Below, in pieces: positions 28,272 through 36,560 of a DNA stretch of 64,000 nucleotides; the first letter of the stretch is position 1; every line of letters starts with the position of its first letter. The position numbers and the translations under genes are program-made. The notes under the pieces were generated by a model. It worked only from the letters and a program-made list of their open reading frames with translations. It searched no databases and was not told where the DNA came from. The stretch covers positions 124,001 to 188,000 of the forward strand of contig NZ_FODF01000003.1 of assembly GCF_900110295.1 (NCBI RefSeq), in the 5' to 3' direction. This DNA comes from Peptostreptococcus russellii. Its GTDB lineage: Bacteria > Bacillota > Clostridia > Peptostreptococcales > Peptostreptococcaceae.

Positions 28272-29228
28272 ATGGACTTAATATTTTTGAAACCTGTTTT
28301 CAAGGAAAAAATATGGGGTGGAAACAAATTAAAAGAAGAGTTTAATTTAGATACTCCAAGTAATAAAACAGGAGAAGCATGGATTATAAGTGCACATAGA
28401 AATGGGGTTTCTCAAGTTATATCTCCAAAAGAATTTGAAGGCATGGGGTTAGACGAACTTTATGGAGATCACAGAGAAATTTTTGGTGAAAATCTTGATG
28501 ACACTTTTCCACTACTTGTAAAACTTTTAGATGCTTCGGATAATCTTTCTGTTCAAGTTCATCCAGATGATGAGTATGCTTCAATTCATGAAGGCGAGGG
28601 TGAACGTGGTAAAACTGAGTGTTGGTATATTGTTTCAGCTGATGAAGGAGCAGAAATAGTATATGGTCATAATGCAAAAACTAAGGAAGAATTTATAGAA
28701 TCTGTAGAAGAAGGCAAGTGGAATAATCTACTTAGAAGAGTAAAGGTCAAAAAAGGTGATTTCTTCGATGTACCTTATGGAACTGTTCATGCAATAGGAA
28801 AAGGTATTGTTATACTTGAAACTCAGCAAAGTTCTGATACTACTTATAGGGTATACGATTATGATAGAAAGGACAAAGAGGGTAATAAGAGAGAATTACA
28901 CATTGAAGATTCAATAAATGTGTCTAAAATACCTCATATAGATCCTAAACTTAATATAGAAGAGACTGTTTTAGGAAACAGCAAGATAGTAAAGTATCTA
29001 AGCAATGAATTTTTCAGTGTATATAAGTATATATCTAAAGATAAGCTGAGCGTTGAACTTGAAAATACATACTATCTAATGACAGTAGTAGAAGGTTGTG
29101 GAAAAGTAAGTGCCAATGGTAAAAAATATGATTTAAAACTTGCAGATTCTTTTATAGTTCCAAGTGGAACTGAAAAAGTAGAATTTGAAGGAAATATGGA
29201 AATTATTGCATCAAGGGCAGAACAGTAA
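28272..29228 (+). CDS. manA: Mannose-6-phosphate isomerase, class I
   Basis: 318 residues, the short Gram-positive form. FKEKIWGG near the N-terminus, TGEAWIISAH, and SVQVHPDDEYA with the following GKTECWYI carry the zinc ligands; VPYGTVHAIGKGI is the second cupin signature. It converts mannose-6-phosphate to fructose-6-phosphate. AAAGGGTG lies upstream of ATG 28272. It stands 570 bases upstream of the mannose-type PTS genes, separated by their own promoter, and together they form a mannose uptake-and-entry module. Confidence 0.95.
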   Translation: MDLIFLKPVFKEKIWGGNKLKEEFNLDTPSNKTGEAWIISAHRNGVSQVISPKEFEGMGLDELYGDHREIFGENLDDTFPLLVKLLDASDNLSVQVHPDDEYASIHEGEGERGKTECWYIVSADEGAEIVYGHNAKTKEEFIESVEEGKWNNLLRRVKVKKGDFFDVPYGTVHAIGKGIVILETQQSSDTTYRVYDYDRKDKEGNKRELHIEDSINVSKIPHIDPKLNIEETVLGNSKIVKYLSNEFFSVYKYISKDKLSVELENTYYLMTVVEGCGKVSANGKKYDLKLADSFIVPSGTEKVEFEGNMEIIASRAEQ

Positions 29229-29482
29229 AAGCCTGTAATTTTATAAAAAGATAATTACTAAAATGTCGAAAGCAGCACTGCATTTAAGTGTGAAATATGA
29301 TAAAGTATAGAGTAAGAAGATTATATATTCAAAATGCAGAGATCACTGTAAAAATAAGCTGAAGAGTACACAATAAAATCTATATTTCAAGTAAATATAG
29401 TCTGAAAAAATTTATAGATTAGATGGAAGTTTTGTTAGGGCGTAATTGGCTAAATATAAACTATTAAAGATATCTATAATGA

Positions 29483-29512
29483 TTGACAAAACTCTAACAA
29501 AGATGTTATACT
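29483..29512 (+). promoter_or_regulatory. Mannose PTS operon promoter
   Basis: TTGACA (29483-29488), 18-base spacer, TATACT (29507-29512). No -24/-12 sequence is seen, so this operon does not look sigma-54 dependent, unlike lev/man operons elsewhere. Confidence 0.72.
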
Positions 29513-29530
29513 GATAAAAATTCTTTATAT

Positions 29531-29561
29531 ATTTGAGGAAAAAAATTTTCAAATGTTTTTT
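29531..29561 (+). terminator. Possible attenuator hairpin near the 5' end of the PTS leader
   Basis: ATTTGAGGA pairs with TTTTCAAAT (G-U included) and is followed by GTTTTTT, about 12 bases after the predicted transcription start. Confidence 0.4.
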
Positions 29562-29722
29562 ATATTCAACTTAATTGATTTCAATGAACATTTAATAATA
29601 TTGTTAAATTAATTAATAAGATTATAAGAATTTACTTATATTTTATAAGGCGTTATGTAAAATATAATTTTTCTTTTAAACAAATCGATTGAAAGTGTTA
29701 TTAATAGGGTATAAAAATCATG

Positions 29723-29764
29723 TCGAATATATAAAAGTTTTTATATAATCGAGAATCAATCTCG
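29723..29764 (+). promoter_or_regulatory. Two overlapping hairpins before the PTS IIAB gene
   Basis: Bases 29723-29736 pair with 29739-29752 (13 of 14 positions), and CGAGA (29750-29754) pairs with TCTCG (29760-29764). They share 29750-29752, so they compete for those bases; a switch between folds is possible. Confidence 0.45.
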
Positions 29765-29800
29765 TTGAAAAAGCAAGTATATAGAAAGGAAGTGAAAGAA

Positions 29801-30784
29801 ATGGTAGGAATTATCATTGCCAGTCATGGCGACTTCGCAAATGGTATTTTTCAATCAGCACAAATGATTTTTGGTGAACAGGAAAATGTTGCCACTTGTA
29901 CACTTATGCCAAGTGAAAGTCCTGATGATCTAAGAGCTAAAATGCAGGCTGCAATAGACTCTTTCGAAAGTCAAGACGAAATACTTTTCCTAGTAGACCT
30001 ATGGTCAGGAACACCATTTAATCAGGCTAATGCGTTGATTAATGGGCATGAAGACAAATGGGCAATAGTAACAGGATTAAACCTTCCTATGCTAATAGAA
30101 GCATACGGTGCCCGCTTCACAATGGAATCTGCACAGGAAATTGCAACATATGTATTAGGTCCTGGTAGAGAAGGTGTTAAGGTAAAACCTGAAAGCCTTG
30201 AACCAAAGGCTGAAGTAAAGGAAGAAACTCAGCCTAAATTTAAGGGAGCTATTCCTGAAGGTACAGTAATAGGTGATGGACAGATAAAATACGTTTTGGC
30301 GCGTATAGACACTCGTTTATTACATGGTCAGGTAGCTACATCATGGACAAAGTCAGTTGGACCAAATCGTATAATTGCGGTTTCTGACAGAGTTGCCAAA
30401 GATGAATTAAGAAAGAATATGATTGAACAGGCAGCACCTCCAGGTGTAAAGGCAAATGTTGTGCCAGTATCAAAAATGGCACAGGTAGACAAAGATACAC
30501 GTTTTGGTAACACAAAGGCATTATTATTATTTGAAACACCACAGGATGCTTTGGAAGCTATAGAAAAAGGTGTAAGAATTGATACTCTTAACCTTGGATC
30601 AATGGCTCATTCAAAGGGAAAAGTGGCGCTGACTAAGGCTGTATCAATGGATAAAAACGATGTTGAAACATTTGAAAAGTTGTTGGATTTAGGAGTGAAA
30701 ATAGATGTTCGTAAGGTACCATCTGATTCACCTGAAAATTTTGCAAATATCTTAAAGAAGGCGAAAGCCGAATTAAATATGTAG
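29801..30784 (+). CDS. manX: PTS mannose/fructose/sorbose family, fused IIAB component
   Basis: 327 residues. IIA domain (1-130): phosphorylated His9 in IIASHGDFANG and LVDLWSGTPFNQA. Linker with many Glu/Lys/Pro (about 125-158). IIB domain (160-327): phosphorylated His175 in ARIDTRLLHGQVATSW, and LNLGSMAHSKGK. It passes phosphate from HPr to incoming sugar at the inner membrane face. ATG 29801 follows GAAAGGAAGTG; an upstream TTG frame from 29765 lacks a site. IIC follows after 12 bases. Six of eleven Arg codons are CGN, unlike neighbours. The precise sugar (mannose, glucose, fructose) is inferred from manA nearby. Confidence 0.94.
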   Translation: MVGIIIASHGDFANGIFQSAQMIFGEQENVATCTLMPSESPDDLRAKMQAAIDSFESQDEILFLVDLWSGTPFNQANALINGHEDKWAIVTGLNLPMLIEAYGARFTMESAQEIATYVLGPGREGVKVKPESLEPKAEVKEETQPKFKGAIPEGTVIGDGQIKYVLARIDTRLLHGQVATSWTKSVGPNRIIAVSDRVAKDELRKNMIEQAAPPGVKANVVPVSKMAQVDKDTRFGNTKALLLFETPQDALEAIEKGVRIDTLNLGSMAHSKGKVALTKAVSMDKNDVETFEKLLDLGVKIDVRKVPSDSPENFANILKKAKAELNM

Positions 30785-30796
30785 GAGGAAATTAAT

Positions 30797-31609
30797 ATGT
30801 CAGGAATTACAATCGTATTAATTATATTAGTAGCCTTCCTGGCTGGTATGGAAGGTATACTGGATCAGTTCCAGTTCCATCAGCCTCTAGTAGCATGTAC
30901 ATTAATCGGTTTAGTAAGTGGTCACCTAAAAGAAGGTATAATTCTTGGTGGTTCGCTTCAGATGATGGCACTAGGATGGGCTAATGTTGGTGCAGCAGTT
31001 GCACCAGATGCAGCACTTGCTTCAGTAGCATCTGCAATTATAATGGTTCTCGGACTAAAGAGCGGTAATACAAATGTAACTACAGCTATAAATACTTCAA
31101 TAGCAGTTGCAATACCACTTTCAGTAGCAGGACTATTTTTAACAATGATTTGTCGTACTATAGCAATACCTATGGTACATTTTATGGATAGAGCAGCAGA
31201 AAAGGGAAATATAAAGGCTATAGAAACATGGCATATATTAGCTATATGCTTACAAGGTATTCGTATAGCAATACCTGCAGCAGCACTTTGCTTTGTTCCT
31301 TCTGAAATAGTAACAAATGCACTTAATGCAATGCCAGAATGGTTATCTGGTGGTATGGCAGTAGGTGGCGGTATGGTAGCAGCAGTTGGTTATGCAATGG
31401 TTATAAACATGATGGCTACAAAGGAAGTATGGCCATTCTTCGTACTAGGTTTTGCACTAGCAGCTATAGACCAGTTAACATTAATCGCACTTGGTGCAAT
31501 AGGAGTAAGTTTAGCTTTAGTATATCTAGGATTAAAGGAATCATCAAAGTCTTCTGGAGGCGGTCCTGGTTCTGGAGATCCACTAGGTGATATACTAAAT
31601 GATTATTAA
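30797..31609 (+). CDS. manY: PTS mannose family IIC component
   Basis: 270 residues, hydrophobic, with several membrane and re-entrant segments. GMEGILDQFQFHQPLVACTL and the GGSLQMMALGWANVGAA stretch are the IIC (ManY) signature. IIC and IID form the sugar channel. TAGGAGGAAA precedes ATG 30797. The C-terminus is Gly/Ser-rich (SSGGGPGSGDP), typical of Lactobacillales ManY. IID starts 21 bases after the stop, so the two are coupled. Two of three Arg codons are CGT. Confidence 0.95.
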   Translation: MSGITIVLIILVAFLAGMEGILDQFQFHQPLVACTLIGLVSGHLKEGIILGGSLQMMALGWANVGAAVAPDAALASVASAIIMVLGLKSGNTNVTTAINTSIAVAIPLSVAGLFLTMICRTIAIPMVHFMDRAAEKGNIKAIETWHILAICLQGIRIAIPAAALCFVPSEIVTNALNAMPEWLSGGMAVGGGMVAAVGYAMVINMMATKEVWPFFVLGFALAAIDQLTLIALGAIGVSLALVYLGLKESSKSSGGGPGSGDPLGDILNDY

Positions 31610-31630
31610 ACCTTGAGGAGGAATGAAAAG

Positions 31631-32548
31631 ATGGAAAAGAAATTAACTTTAACGAAAAAGGAACGTTTTTCTATTGCTTTACGTCATCAGTATCTTCAAG
31701 GATCTTGGAACTATGAACGTATGCAAAATGGTGGTTGGGCATTCTCAATAATCCCAGCTATAAAGAAATTGTATCCTAATAAGGAAGATCAGGTGGCAGC
31801 ACTACAGCGTCATCTTGAATTTTATAATACACATCCATATGTATCATCTCCAGTAATGGGTGTTACACTAGCACTTGAAGAAGAACGTGCAAATGGTGTT
31901 CCAGTAGATGATGCAGCAATACAGGGTGTTAAGGTAGGTATGATGGGACCTCTAGCTGGTGTCGGGGACCCAGTATTCTGGTTTACAGCAAGACCTATAC
32001 TTGGTGCTTTAGGTGCGTCTTTAGCACTTACAGGAAGTATAGCAGGACCATTGCTATTCTTCGTAGTATGGAATATTATGCGTTTTGGATTTATGTGGTA
32101 TACACAGGAATTCGGATACAGAGTTGGTACAAAGATAACTCAGGATTTATCTGGTGGACTATTAGGAAAGATAACTCAGGGAGCTTCAATCCTTGGTATG
32201 TTCATAATAGGTGCCCTTGTTAAGCGTTGGGTAAGTATAAGCTTTACATCAGTAGTGTCTACGGTTAAACAGCCAGAAGGTGCCTATATAGATTGGGCAA
32301 ATCTTCCATCAGGAGCTGAAGGTATTAAGCATGCATTAGAACAGTATAGTTCTCTTGGACCTAATGCCTTAAATGTGGACAAGGTAACTACTTTACAACA
32401 GAACCTTGATATGCTTATTCCAGGATTAGCAGCATTATTACTAACACTATTATGCTGTTGGTTACTAAAGAAGAAAGTGTCTCCAATAGTAATAATCTTA
32501 GCATTATTCGTAGTTGGTATACTTGCTCGTTTAGGTGGAATAATGTAA
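31631..32548 (+). CDS. manZ: PTS mannose family IID component
   Basis: 305 residues. LRHQYLQGSWNYERMQNGGW near the N-terminus, HLEFYNTHPYV and KVGMMGPLAGVGDPVFW are the ManZ family signatures, followed by C-terminal membrane helices. It is the second membrane subunit and the docking site of several class II bacteriocins in other species. ATG 31631 follows GAGGAGG. Eight of ten Arg codons are CGT, the strongest codon anomaly in the window. Confidence 0.95.
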   Translation: MEKKLTLTKKERFSIALRHQYLQGSWNYERMQNGGWAFSIIPAIKKLYPNKEDQVAALQRHLEFYNTHPYVSSPVMGVTLALEEERANGVPVDDAAIQGVKVGMMGPLAGVGDPVFWFTARPILGALGASLALTGSIAGPLLFFVVWNIMRFGFMWYTQEFGYRVGTKITQDLSGGLLGKITQGASILGMFIIGALVKRWVSISFTSVVSTVKQPEGAYIDWANLPSGAEGIKHALEQYSSLGPNALNVDKVTTLQQNLDMLIPGLAALLLTLLCCWLLKKKVSPIVIILALFVVGILARLGGIM

Positions 32549-32570
32549 TTAATTAAATAAAGAATATTTT

Positions 32571-32600
32571 CAAAGGCTCGGATTTTCCGAGCTTTTGTCT
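32571..32600 (+). terminator. Hairpin between IID and DUF956 genes
   Basis: GCTCGGA (32576-32582) pairs with TCCGAGC (32586-32592), and CAAAG/TTTTG extends the base. The T-run is short, so partial read-through into the DUF956 gene is likely. Confidence 0.65.
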
Positions 32601-32623
32601 ATATTTTAGAAGAGGAGGAATAA

Positions 32624-33004
32624 ATGGCTCAGTCTTTAAATAGCAAGGTTGATATGGTAATACCGGCAACTTCTTATTTAGGTTTTACAAGCTATGGGAA
32701 AATAATGGTAGGAGATAAGGCATTTGAATACTATAATGACAAGAATGTAGATGATTATATACAGATTCCATGGGAAGAAGTAGACTATATAGCAGCAGCT
32801 GTAATGGGAAAAAAACACATAAGCAGATTTGTTATCTTCACAAAAAGAAATGGTAAGTATTCGTTTTCTTCTAGGGATAATAAGAAACTGTTGAGAGCTG
32901 TAAGAGAATATGTACCTTCTGATAGAATGGTAAAATCTGATACATTTTTAAAAGTAATCAAAAGAGGTATATTGTCTTTGTTTAAGTCTAAAAGAAAAAA
33001 GTAG
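32624..33004 (+). CDS. manO: DUF956 family protein, mannose PTS accessory (ManO-like)
   Basis: 126 residues. The order MVIPATSYLGFTSYGKIMVG, QIPWEEVDYIAA and ISRFVIFTKRNGKYSFSSRD is typical of DUF956, encoded last in mannose PTS operons of Firmicutes and linked there to their regulation. It is cytoplasmic, with a basic C-terminus. AGAGGAGG precedes ATG 32624. Arg codons are AGA/AGG, so unlike the three PTS genes this one matches the genome. A terminator follows. Confidence 0.85.
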   Translation: MAQSLNSKVDMVIPATSYLGFTSYGKIMVGDKAFEYYNDKNVDDYIQIPWEEVDYIAAAVMGKKHISRFVIFTKRNGKYSFSSRDNKKLLRAVREYVPSDRMVKSDTFLKVIKRGILSLFKSKRKK

Positions 33005-33069
33005 CTATGAACAAAACAAATTTATTAAATGACACTTTAGCATCGAAAGTTGGGGATTAATTTGTAAAA

Positions 33070-33092
33070 ACCGACATCTCGGTGCTTTTTTA
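33070..33092 (+). terminator. Intrinsic terminator of the mannose PTS operon
   Basis: ACCGA (33070-33074), CATC loop, TCGGT (33079-33083), then GCTTTTTT. Confidence 0.78.
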
Positions 33093-33335
33093 GTAGTTGA
33101 TTAATTAAAGAAAAGATTGTCAAAAAAAAGATTATAAAAATAATATTTTTTACAAAAGAACCTAATTATTTTTGATAATATTTTATTTTAATAAAATTCT
33201 GACACAATAAAATATTAAAAGTTAATGTCGTTTTAGAAAATAAAAGAAAAATATTTGAAAAAATGGTTTAAAAATATATGCTGAATATATTTAAAGAAAC
33301 GTATTCTTAATAAAAATAAAATGATATGAATAAAT

Positions 33336-33378
33336 AGCTTAATTTAAGCTTGACTATCTGTGGTTTTTGCAATATTAT
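33336..33378 (+). promoter_or_regulatory. sstT promoter with palindrome over the -35
   Basis: TTGACT (33350-33355), 17-base spacer, TATTAT (33373-33378). AGCTTAA-T-TTAAGCT (33336-33350) abuts the -35 and is a candidate repressor site. Confidence 0.6.
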
Positions 33379-33452
33379 AGTAAATGTACTCAAAATAGAG
33401 GACAATTTTGTTTAAGATGTTATAAAAAATAATTTTAGGAGGAACTAACAAG

Positions 33453-34694
33453 ATGGCAGAAAAGAAAAAGAAAAAATTAGGTCTTGTACCTAAGCTTATC
33501 ATAGGTATCTTAGTTGGTATTTTGATAGGTAATTATGCTCCAACTATAGTAACTCAGGTATTAGTTACTGTAGCAGGTTTATTCTCGTCATTCCTTAAGT
33601 TCGTTATACCGTTCATAATCATTGGATTTGTTACAGCAGGTATAGCAGACTTAGCTTCAGGAGCAGGAAAGCTTTTAGGAATAACAGCAGGAATATCATA
33701 TGGTTCAACAATAGTAGCAGGTTTACTTGCATTCTTCGTTGCAAGTGCAATATTCCCTACATTTATTACTCCACAGGCAGTAGCAAACGTTGCTAACCCT
33801 GAACACGGAGCTTTAGAACCAATATTCTCAATTCCACTAGAACCAATGGTGGACGTTACAGCAGCAATTATATTTGCATTTATGATGGGTATAGGTATAT
33901 CAGGTCTTAGAGCTCAAGGTAAGGGAGAAGCTCTTTATGATTGTTTCATGGGATTCCAGGACATAGTAACTAAGACTCTAGAATCTATAATAGTACCTTT
34001 ATTACCACTTTATATAGCTGGTACTTTTGCTAATATAGCATATACAGGAACTGTTGCTCAGATATTAAATATATTCTGGAAGGTTTACTGTGTAATTATA
34101 CCACTACACTTTATTTACATATTAATCCAGTTCTCAGTAGCTGGTGCTATTTCAGGAAAGAACCCATTCAAGATGATAAAGAATCAGATACCTGGATGGT
34201 TAACAGCAGTTGGTACTCAGTCATCAGCAGCTACAATACCTGTAAACGTAGAATGTGCTAAGAAGAATGGTGTAAGTAAGACAATAAGAGAATTCGTTGT
34301 ACCTCTATGTGCTACAATTCACTTATCAGGAAGTATGATCTCTATAACAAGCTGTTCTGTAGCAGTACTAATGATGCAGAATATGCCACATGGTGTAGAT
34401 GTTATACTACCATTCATAGCTATGCTTGGTATAGCAATGGTTGCAGCTCCAGGAGCTCCAGGTGGTGCTATAATGTCAGCACTTCCATTCTTACCAATGG
34501 TAGGAATACCTTCAAATGGTGCATTAGGAAGCTTAATGATAGCTCTTTATATAACTCAGGACTCACTAGGTACTGCATGTAATATATCAGGTGACAACGC
34601 AATTGCAGTTGTTATGGATAAGATCAACGGTACTGGAACAAGTGAAGTTGAAGAAGACACTAAAGATGGAAAACTAAATTTAGAAAACAATTAA
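33453..34694 (+). CDS. sstT: Serine/threonine:Na+ symporter SstT-like (DAACS family)
   Basis: 413 residues with the dicarboxylate/amino acid:cation symporter fold: eight membrane helices and two hairpins. The serine-rich hairpin AVGTQSSAATIPVN and the C-terminal AAPGAPGGAIMSALPF and DNAIAVVMDKING resemble SstT/GltP members. SstT imports serine and threonine with Na+; glutamate or aspartate transport is an alternative. TAGGAGGAA precedes ATG 33453. It is monocistronic. A serine supply fits the L-serine dehydratase at 62.1 kb. Confidence 0.85.
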   Translation: MAEKKKKKLGLVPKLIIGILVGILIGNYAPTIVTQVLVTVAGLFSSFLKFVIPFIIIGFVTAGIADLASGAGKLLGITAGISYGSTIVAGLLAFFVASAIFPTFITPQAVANVANPEHGALEPIFSIPLEPMVDVTAAIIFAFMMGIGISGLRAQGKGEALYDCFMGFQDIVTKTLESIIVPLLPLYIAGTFANIAYTGTVAQILNIFWKVYCVIIPLHFIYILIQFSVAGAISGKNPFKMIKNQIPGWLTAVGTQSSAATIPVNVECAKKNGVSKTIREFVVPLCATIHLSGSMISITSCSVAVLMMQNMPHGVDVILPFIAMLGIAMVAAPGAPGGAIMSALPFLPMVGIPSNGALGSLMIALYITQDSLGTACNISGDNAIAVVMDKINGTGTSEVEEDTKDGKLNLENN

Positions 34695-35019
34695 TTATAA
34701 CAAAAAAACAATTATAAGAAAAACAATAAATAACTAAGAACAATTTACTTTTTCGATATAGCGTTGATGGAGAAACCATCAACGCTATATTTTTTATAAA
34801 AAACTTTTTCTGTAAAGAAGAATTTTTATAGAAAAGGAAGATAAAAATTAATGTGAATATTTTGTGATTTAAACATAAAAATGATATGTTATTAACAATA
34901 AGAATAAGGTATTTATCAATATTTAGATGACAATAAGAGTCATAGTTAATGCACATGACAAAATCTTTAATTTATAGTAAAATTAGTATTGTGAAGAATA
35001 TGGTAAACAAGAGGATCTT
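34695..35019. other. Intergenic region sstT-gtrA
   Basis: 325 bases with the sstT terminator, then AT-rich sequence. No further clear feature. Confidence 0.5.
34756..34796 (+). terminator. Strong intrinsic terminator after sstT
   Basis: A perfect 15-bp stem (34756-34770 with 34776-34790), loop AGAAA, then TTTTTT. Confidence 0.95.
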
Positions 35020-35436
35020 ATGGATAAATTAATATTTTTATATAGGAAATACAAAGAAATAATAAACTATATATTTTTTGGTGCCCTTACAACAGCAGTA
35101 AATTTTTCAGCATATTTTATGTGTCTAGAAATTTTTAAAATACATTATCTTACAGCGAATATAATTGCTTGGTTTTTATCGGTTATTTTTGCATATGTAA
35201 GTAATAGATTATATGTATTTAAAAGGGTGAACTTCTCTATAGTTGCAATTATAAGAGAAGTAATTCTGTTTTTTGGAGCAAGATTTTTATCTGGTGCAAT
35301 AGAAACAGTATCACTTTTTTTGATGGTAGAAGTTTTTATGTTGGGAGAGTTTGTATCAAAAATAATAGTAGCTATTATAGTGGTTATTCTAAATTATGTG
35401 TTTAGTAAGCTTATTGTTTTTAGAAAGTATAGCTAG
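35020..35436 (+). CDS. GtrA family membrane protein
   Basis: 138 residues with four membrane helices. NYIFFGALTTAVNFSAYF and FAYVSNRLYVFKR are the GtrA signatures. GtrA/GtcA proteins are thought to flip undecaprenyl-phosphate-sugar across the membrane, or act as accessory subunits. The GT2 gene begins 46 bases downstream, the usual pairing. AAGAGGATC precedes ATG 35020. Confidence 0.9.
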   Translation: MDKLIFLYRKYKEIINYIFFGALTTAVNFSAYFMCLEIFKIHYLTANIIAWFLSVIFAYVSNRLYVFKRVNFSIVAIIREVILFFGARFLSGAIETVSLFLMVEVFMLGEFVSKIIVAIIVVILNYVFSKLIVFRKYS

Positions 35437-35482
35437 GTATGTTTTTTGAATCTATGAATTTAAAGATGATGGGAGATAATTA

Positions 35483-36436
35483 ATGTTTTTATCGGTAGTA
35501 GTTCCTTGTTATAATGAGGAAAATGGTATTGAAAAATTTTATAGTGAAGTTTTAAAGTGTATTAAAATGGATAAAATAATTTCAAAATATGAGTTTATAT
35601 TTATAGATGATGGATCTTCAGATAAAAGTTTGGATAAAATGAAAGAACTAAGGAAGAAAGATCCTAATGTTAGATATATTTCTTTTTCAAGAAACTTTGG
35701 TAAGGAAGCTGGGATATATGCAGGTCTAAGAGCTTCATTAGGGGAGCTGACTGTACTGATGGACGCAGATCTACAACACCCTCCAGAACTTATAAATAGA
35801 ATGAGCCAACTAATAGTCTATGAAGGCTATGATAGTGTTGGAACTGTAAGGGAGAATAGAAAGGGTGAGTGCAAGTTTAAAAGTTTCCTTAGTAACTTAT
35901 TTTATAGCTTGATAAATTCTATTTCAGATACTTACATTGAAGCTAATTCAACTGACTATAGAATGATGAATAGAAAGTTTTTGGATTCAGTATTGGCGCT
36001 TTCAGAGTATAATAGATTTACAAAAGGAATTTTTAGTTGGGTAGGTTACAAAAATGCAACCTTGAAATTTAGCAATGTAGAGCGTGAAACAGATAAAAGT
36101 AAGTGGAGCATATTTAAGTTATTTAAATACTCATTGGAGGGTATTATTTCTTTTTCAACGGCACCTTTAGTGGTTTCAAGTATATTAGGTATACTGAGCT
36201 TTGCAGTTGCTATTATAATGTTGATTGTTTTCTTATTTAAGTTTTTGGTTGTAGGTGAATCTGTAAAGGGATTTCCAACTATAATATGCACAATATTCTT
36301 CCTCGGAGGGATTCAGTTATTGAGCATAGGCATTTTAGGTCAGTATTTTTCTAAGGCTTATTTAGAAATAAAAAATAGACCAATATATATAGCCAGTGAG
36401 TCTTCCGATGAAGATGCTGAAAAGATAGTTTTTTAA
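35483..36436 (+). CDS. GT2 glycosyltransferase, CsbB/GtrB/DPM-like
   Basis: 317 residues. SVVVPCYNEENGIEKFY at the N-terminus, FIDDGSSDKS, and the metal/nucleotide motif MDADLQHPPEL are classic GT2; two C-terminal membrane helices (about 225-300) place it in the CsbB/GtrB group, which loads a sugar onto undecaprenyl phosphate at the inner face. It is coupled to the GtrA gene. Together with the YfhO-like protein at 23.9 kb it would complete a three-part extracellular glycosylation route. GATGGGAG precedes ATG 35483. Confidence 0.9.
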   Translation: MFLSVVVPCYNEENGIEKFYSEVLKCIKMDKIISKYEFIFIDDGSSDKSLDKMKELRKKDPNVRYISFSRNFGKEAGIYAGLRASLGELTVLMDADLQHPPELINRMSQLIVYEGYDSVGTVRENRKGECKFKSFLSNLFYSLINSISDTYIEANSTDYRMMNRKFLDSVLALSEYNRFTKGIFSWVGYKNATLKFSNVERETDKSKWSIFKLFKYSLEGIISFSTAPLVVSSILGILSFAVAIIMLIVFLFKFLVVGESVKGFPTIICTIFFLGGIQLLSIGILGQYFSKAYLEIKNRPIYIASESSDEDAEKIVF

Positions 36437-36560
36437 AAATATATTAAAAATATGGTATATTTAATATAAAAGCGATTTTAATAGAATTGATGGTATAATA
36501 TTAGATACAGAAAAGTAATAAATATTATATTAATGAATAAAAGTAAAAGAGAGGAAAGTT

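Larger units (their letters stand above)
29229..29800. other. Long leader region of the mannose-type PTS operon
   Basis: 572 bases. TTTGTTAG (29431-29438) is mirrored by CTAACAAA (29494-29501) inside the promoter spacer. The promoter at 29483-29512 leaves a 280-base leader containing three hairpins (29531-29561, 29723-29752, 29750-29764). No coding frame with a ribosome site seen. Confidence 0.55.
33005..33452. other. Intergenic region DUF956-sstT
   Basis: 448 AT-rich bases with the PTS operon terminator, an 11-bp inverted repeat (33176-33186 with 33207-33217) and the sstT promoter with a palindrome at its -35. No ORF seen. Confidence 0.55.

Noticed and set aside
29690-29703. CcpA (cre)-like sequence TGAAAGTGTTATTA upstream of the PTS genes
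   Set aside because: Three mismatches to the consensus, including the central CG, and it lies far downstream of the predicted start; too weak to list.
29441-29800. Sigma-54 promoter for the mannose PTS, expected from levanase-type operons
   Set aside because: TTGGC at 29446 has no GC at the -12 distance; a good TTGACA/TATACT promoter is present instead and no LevR-type gene is near.
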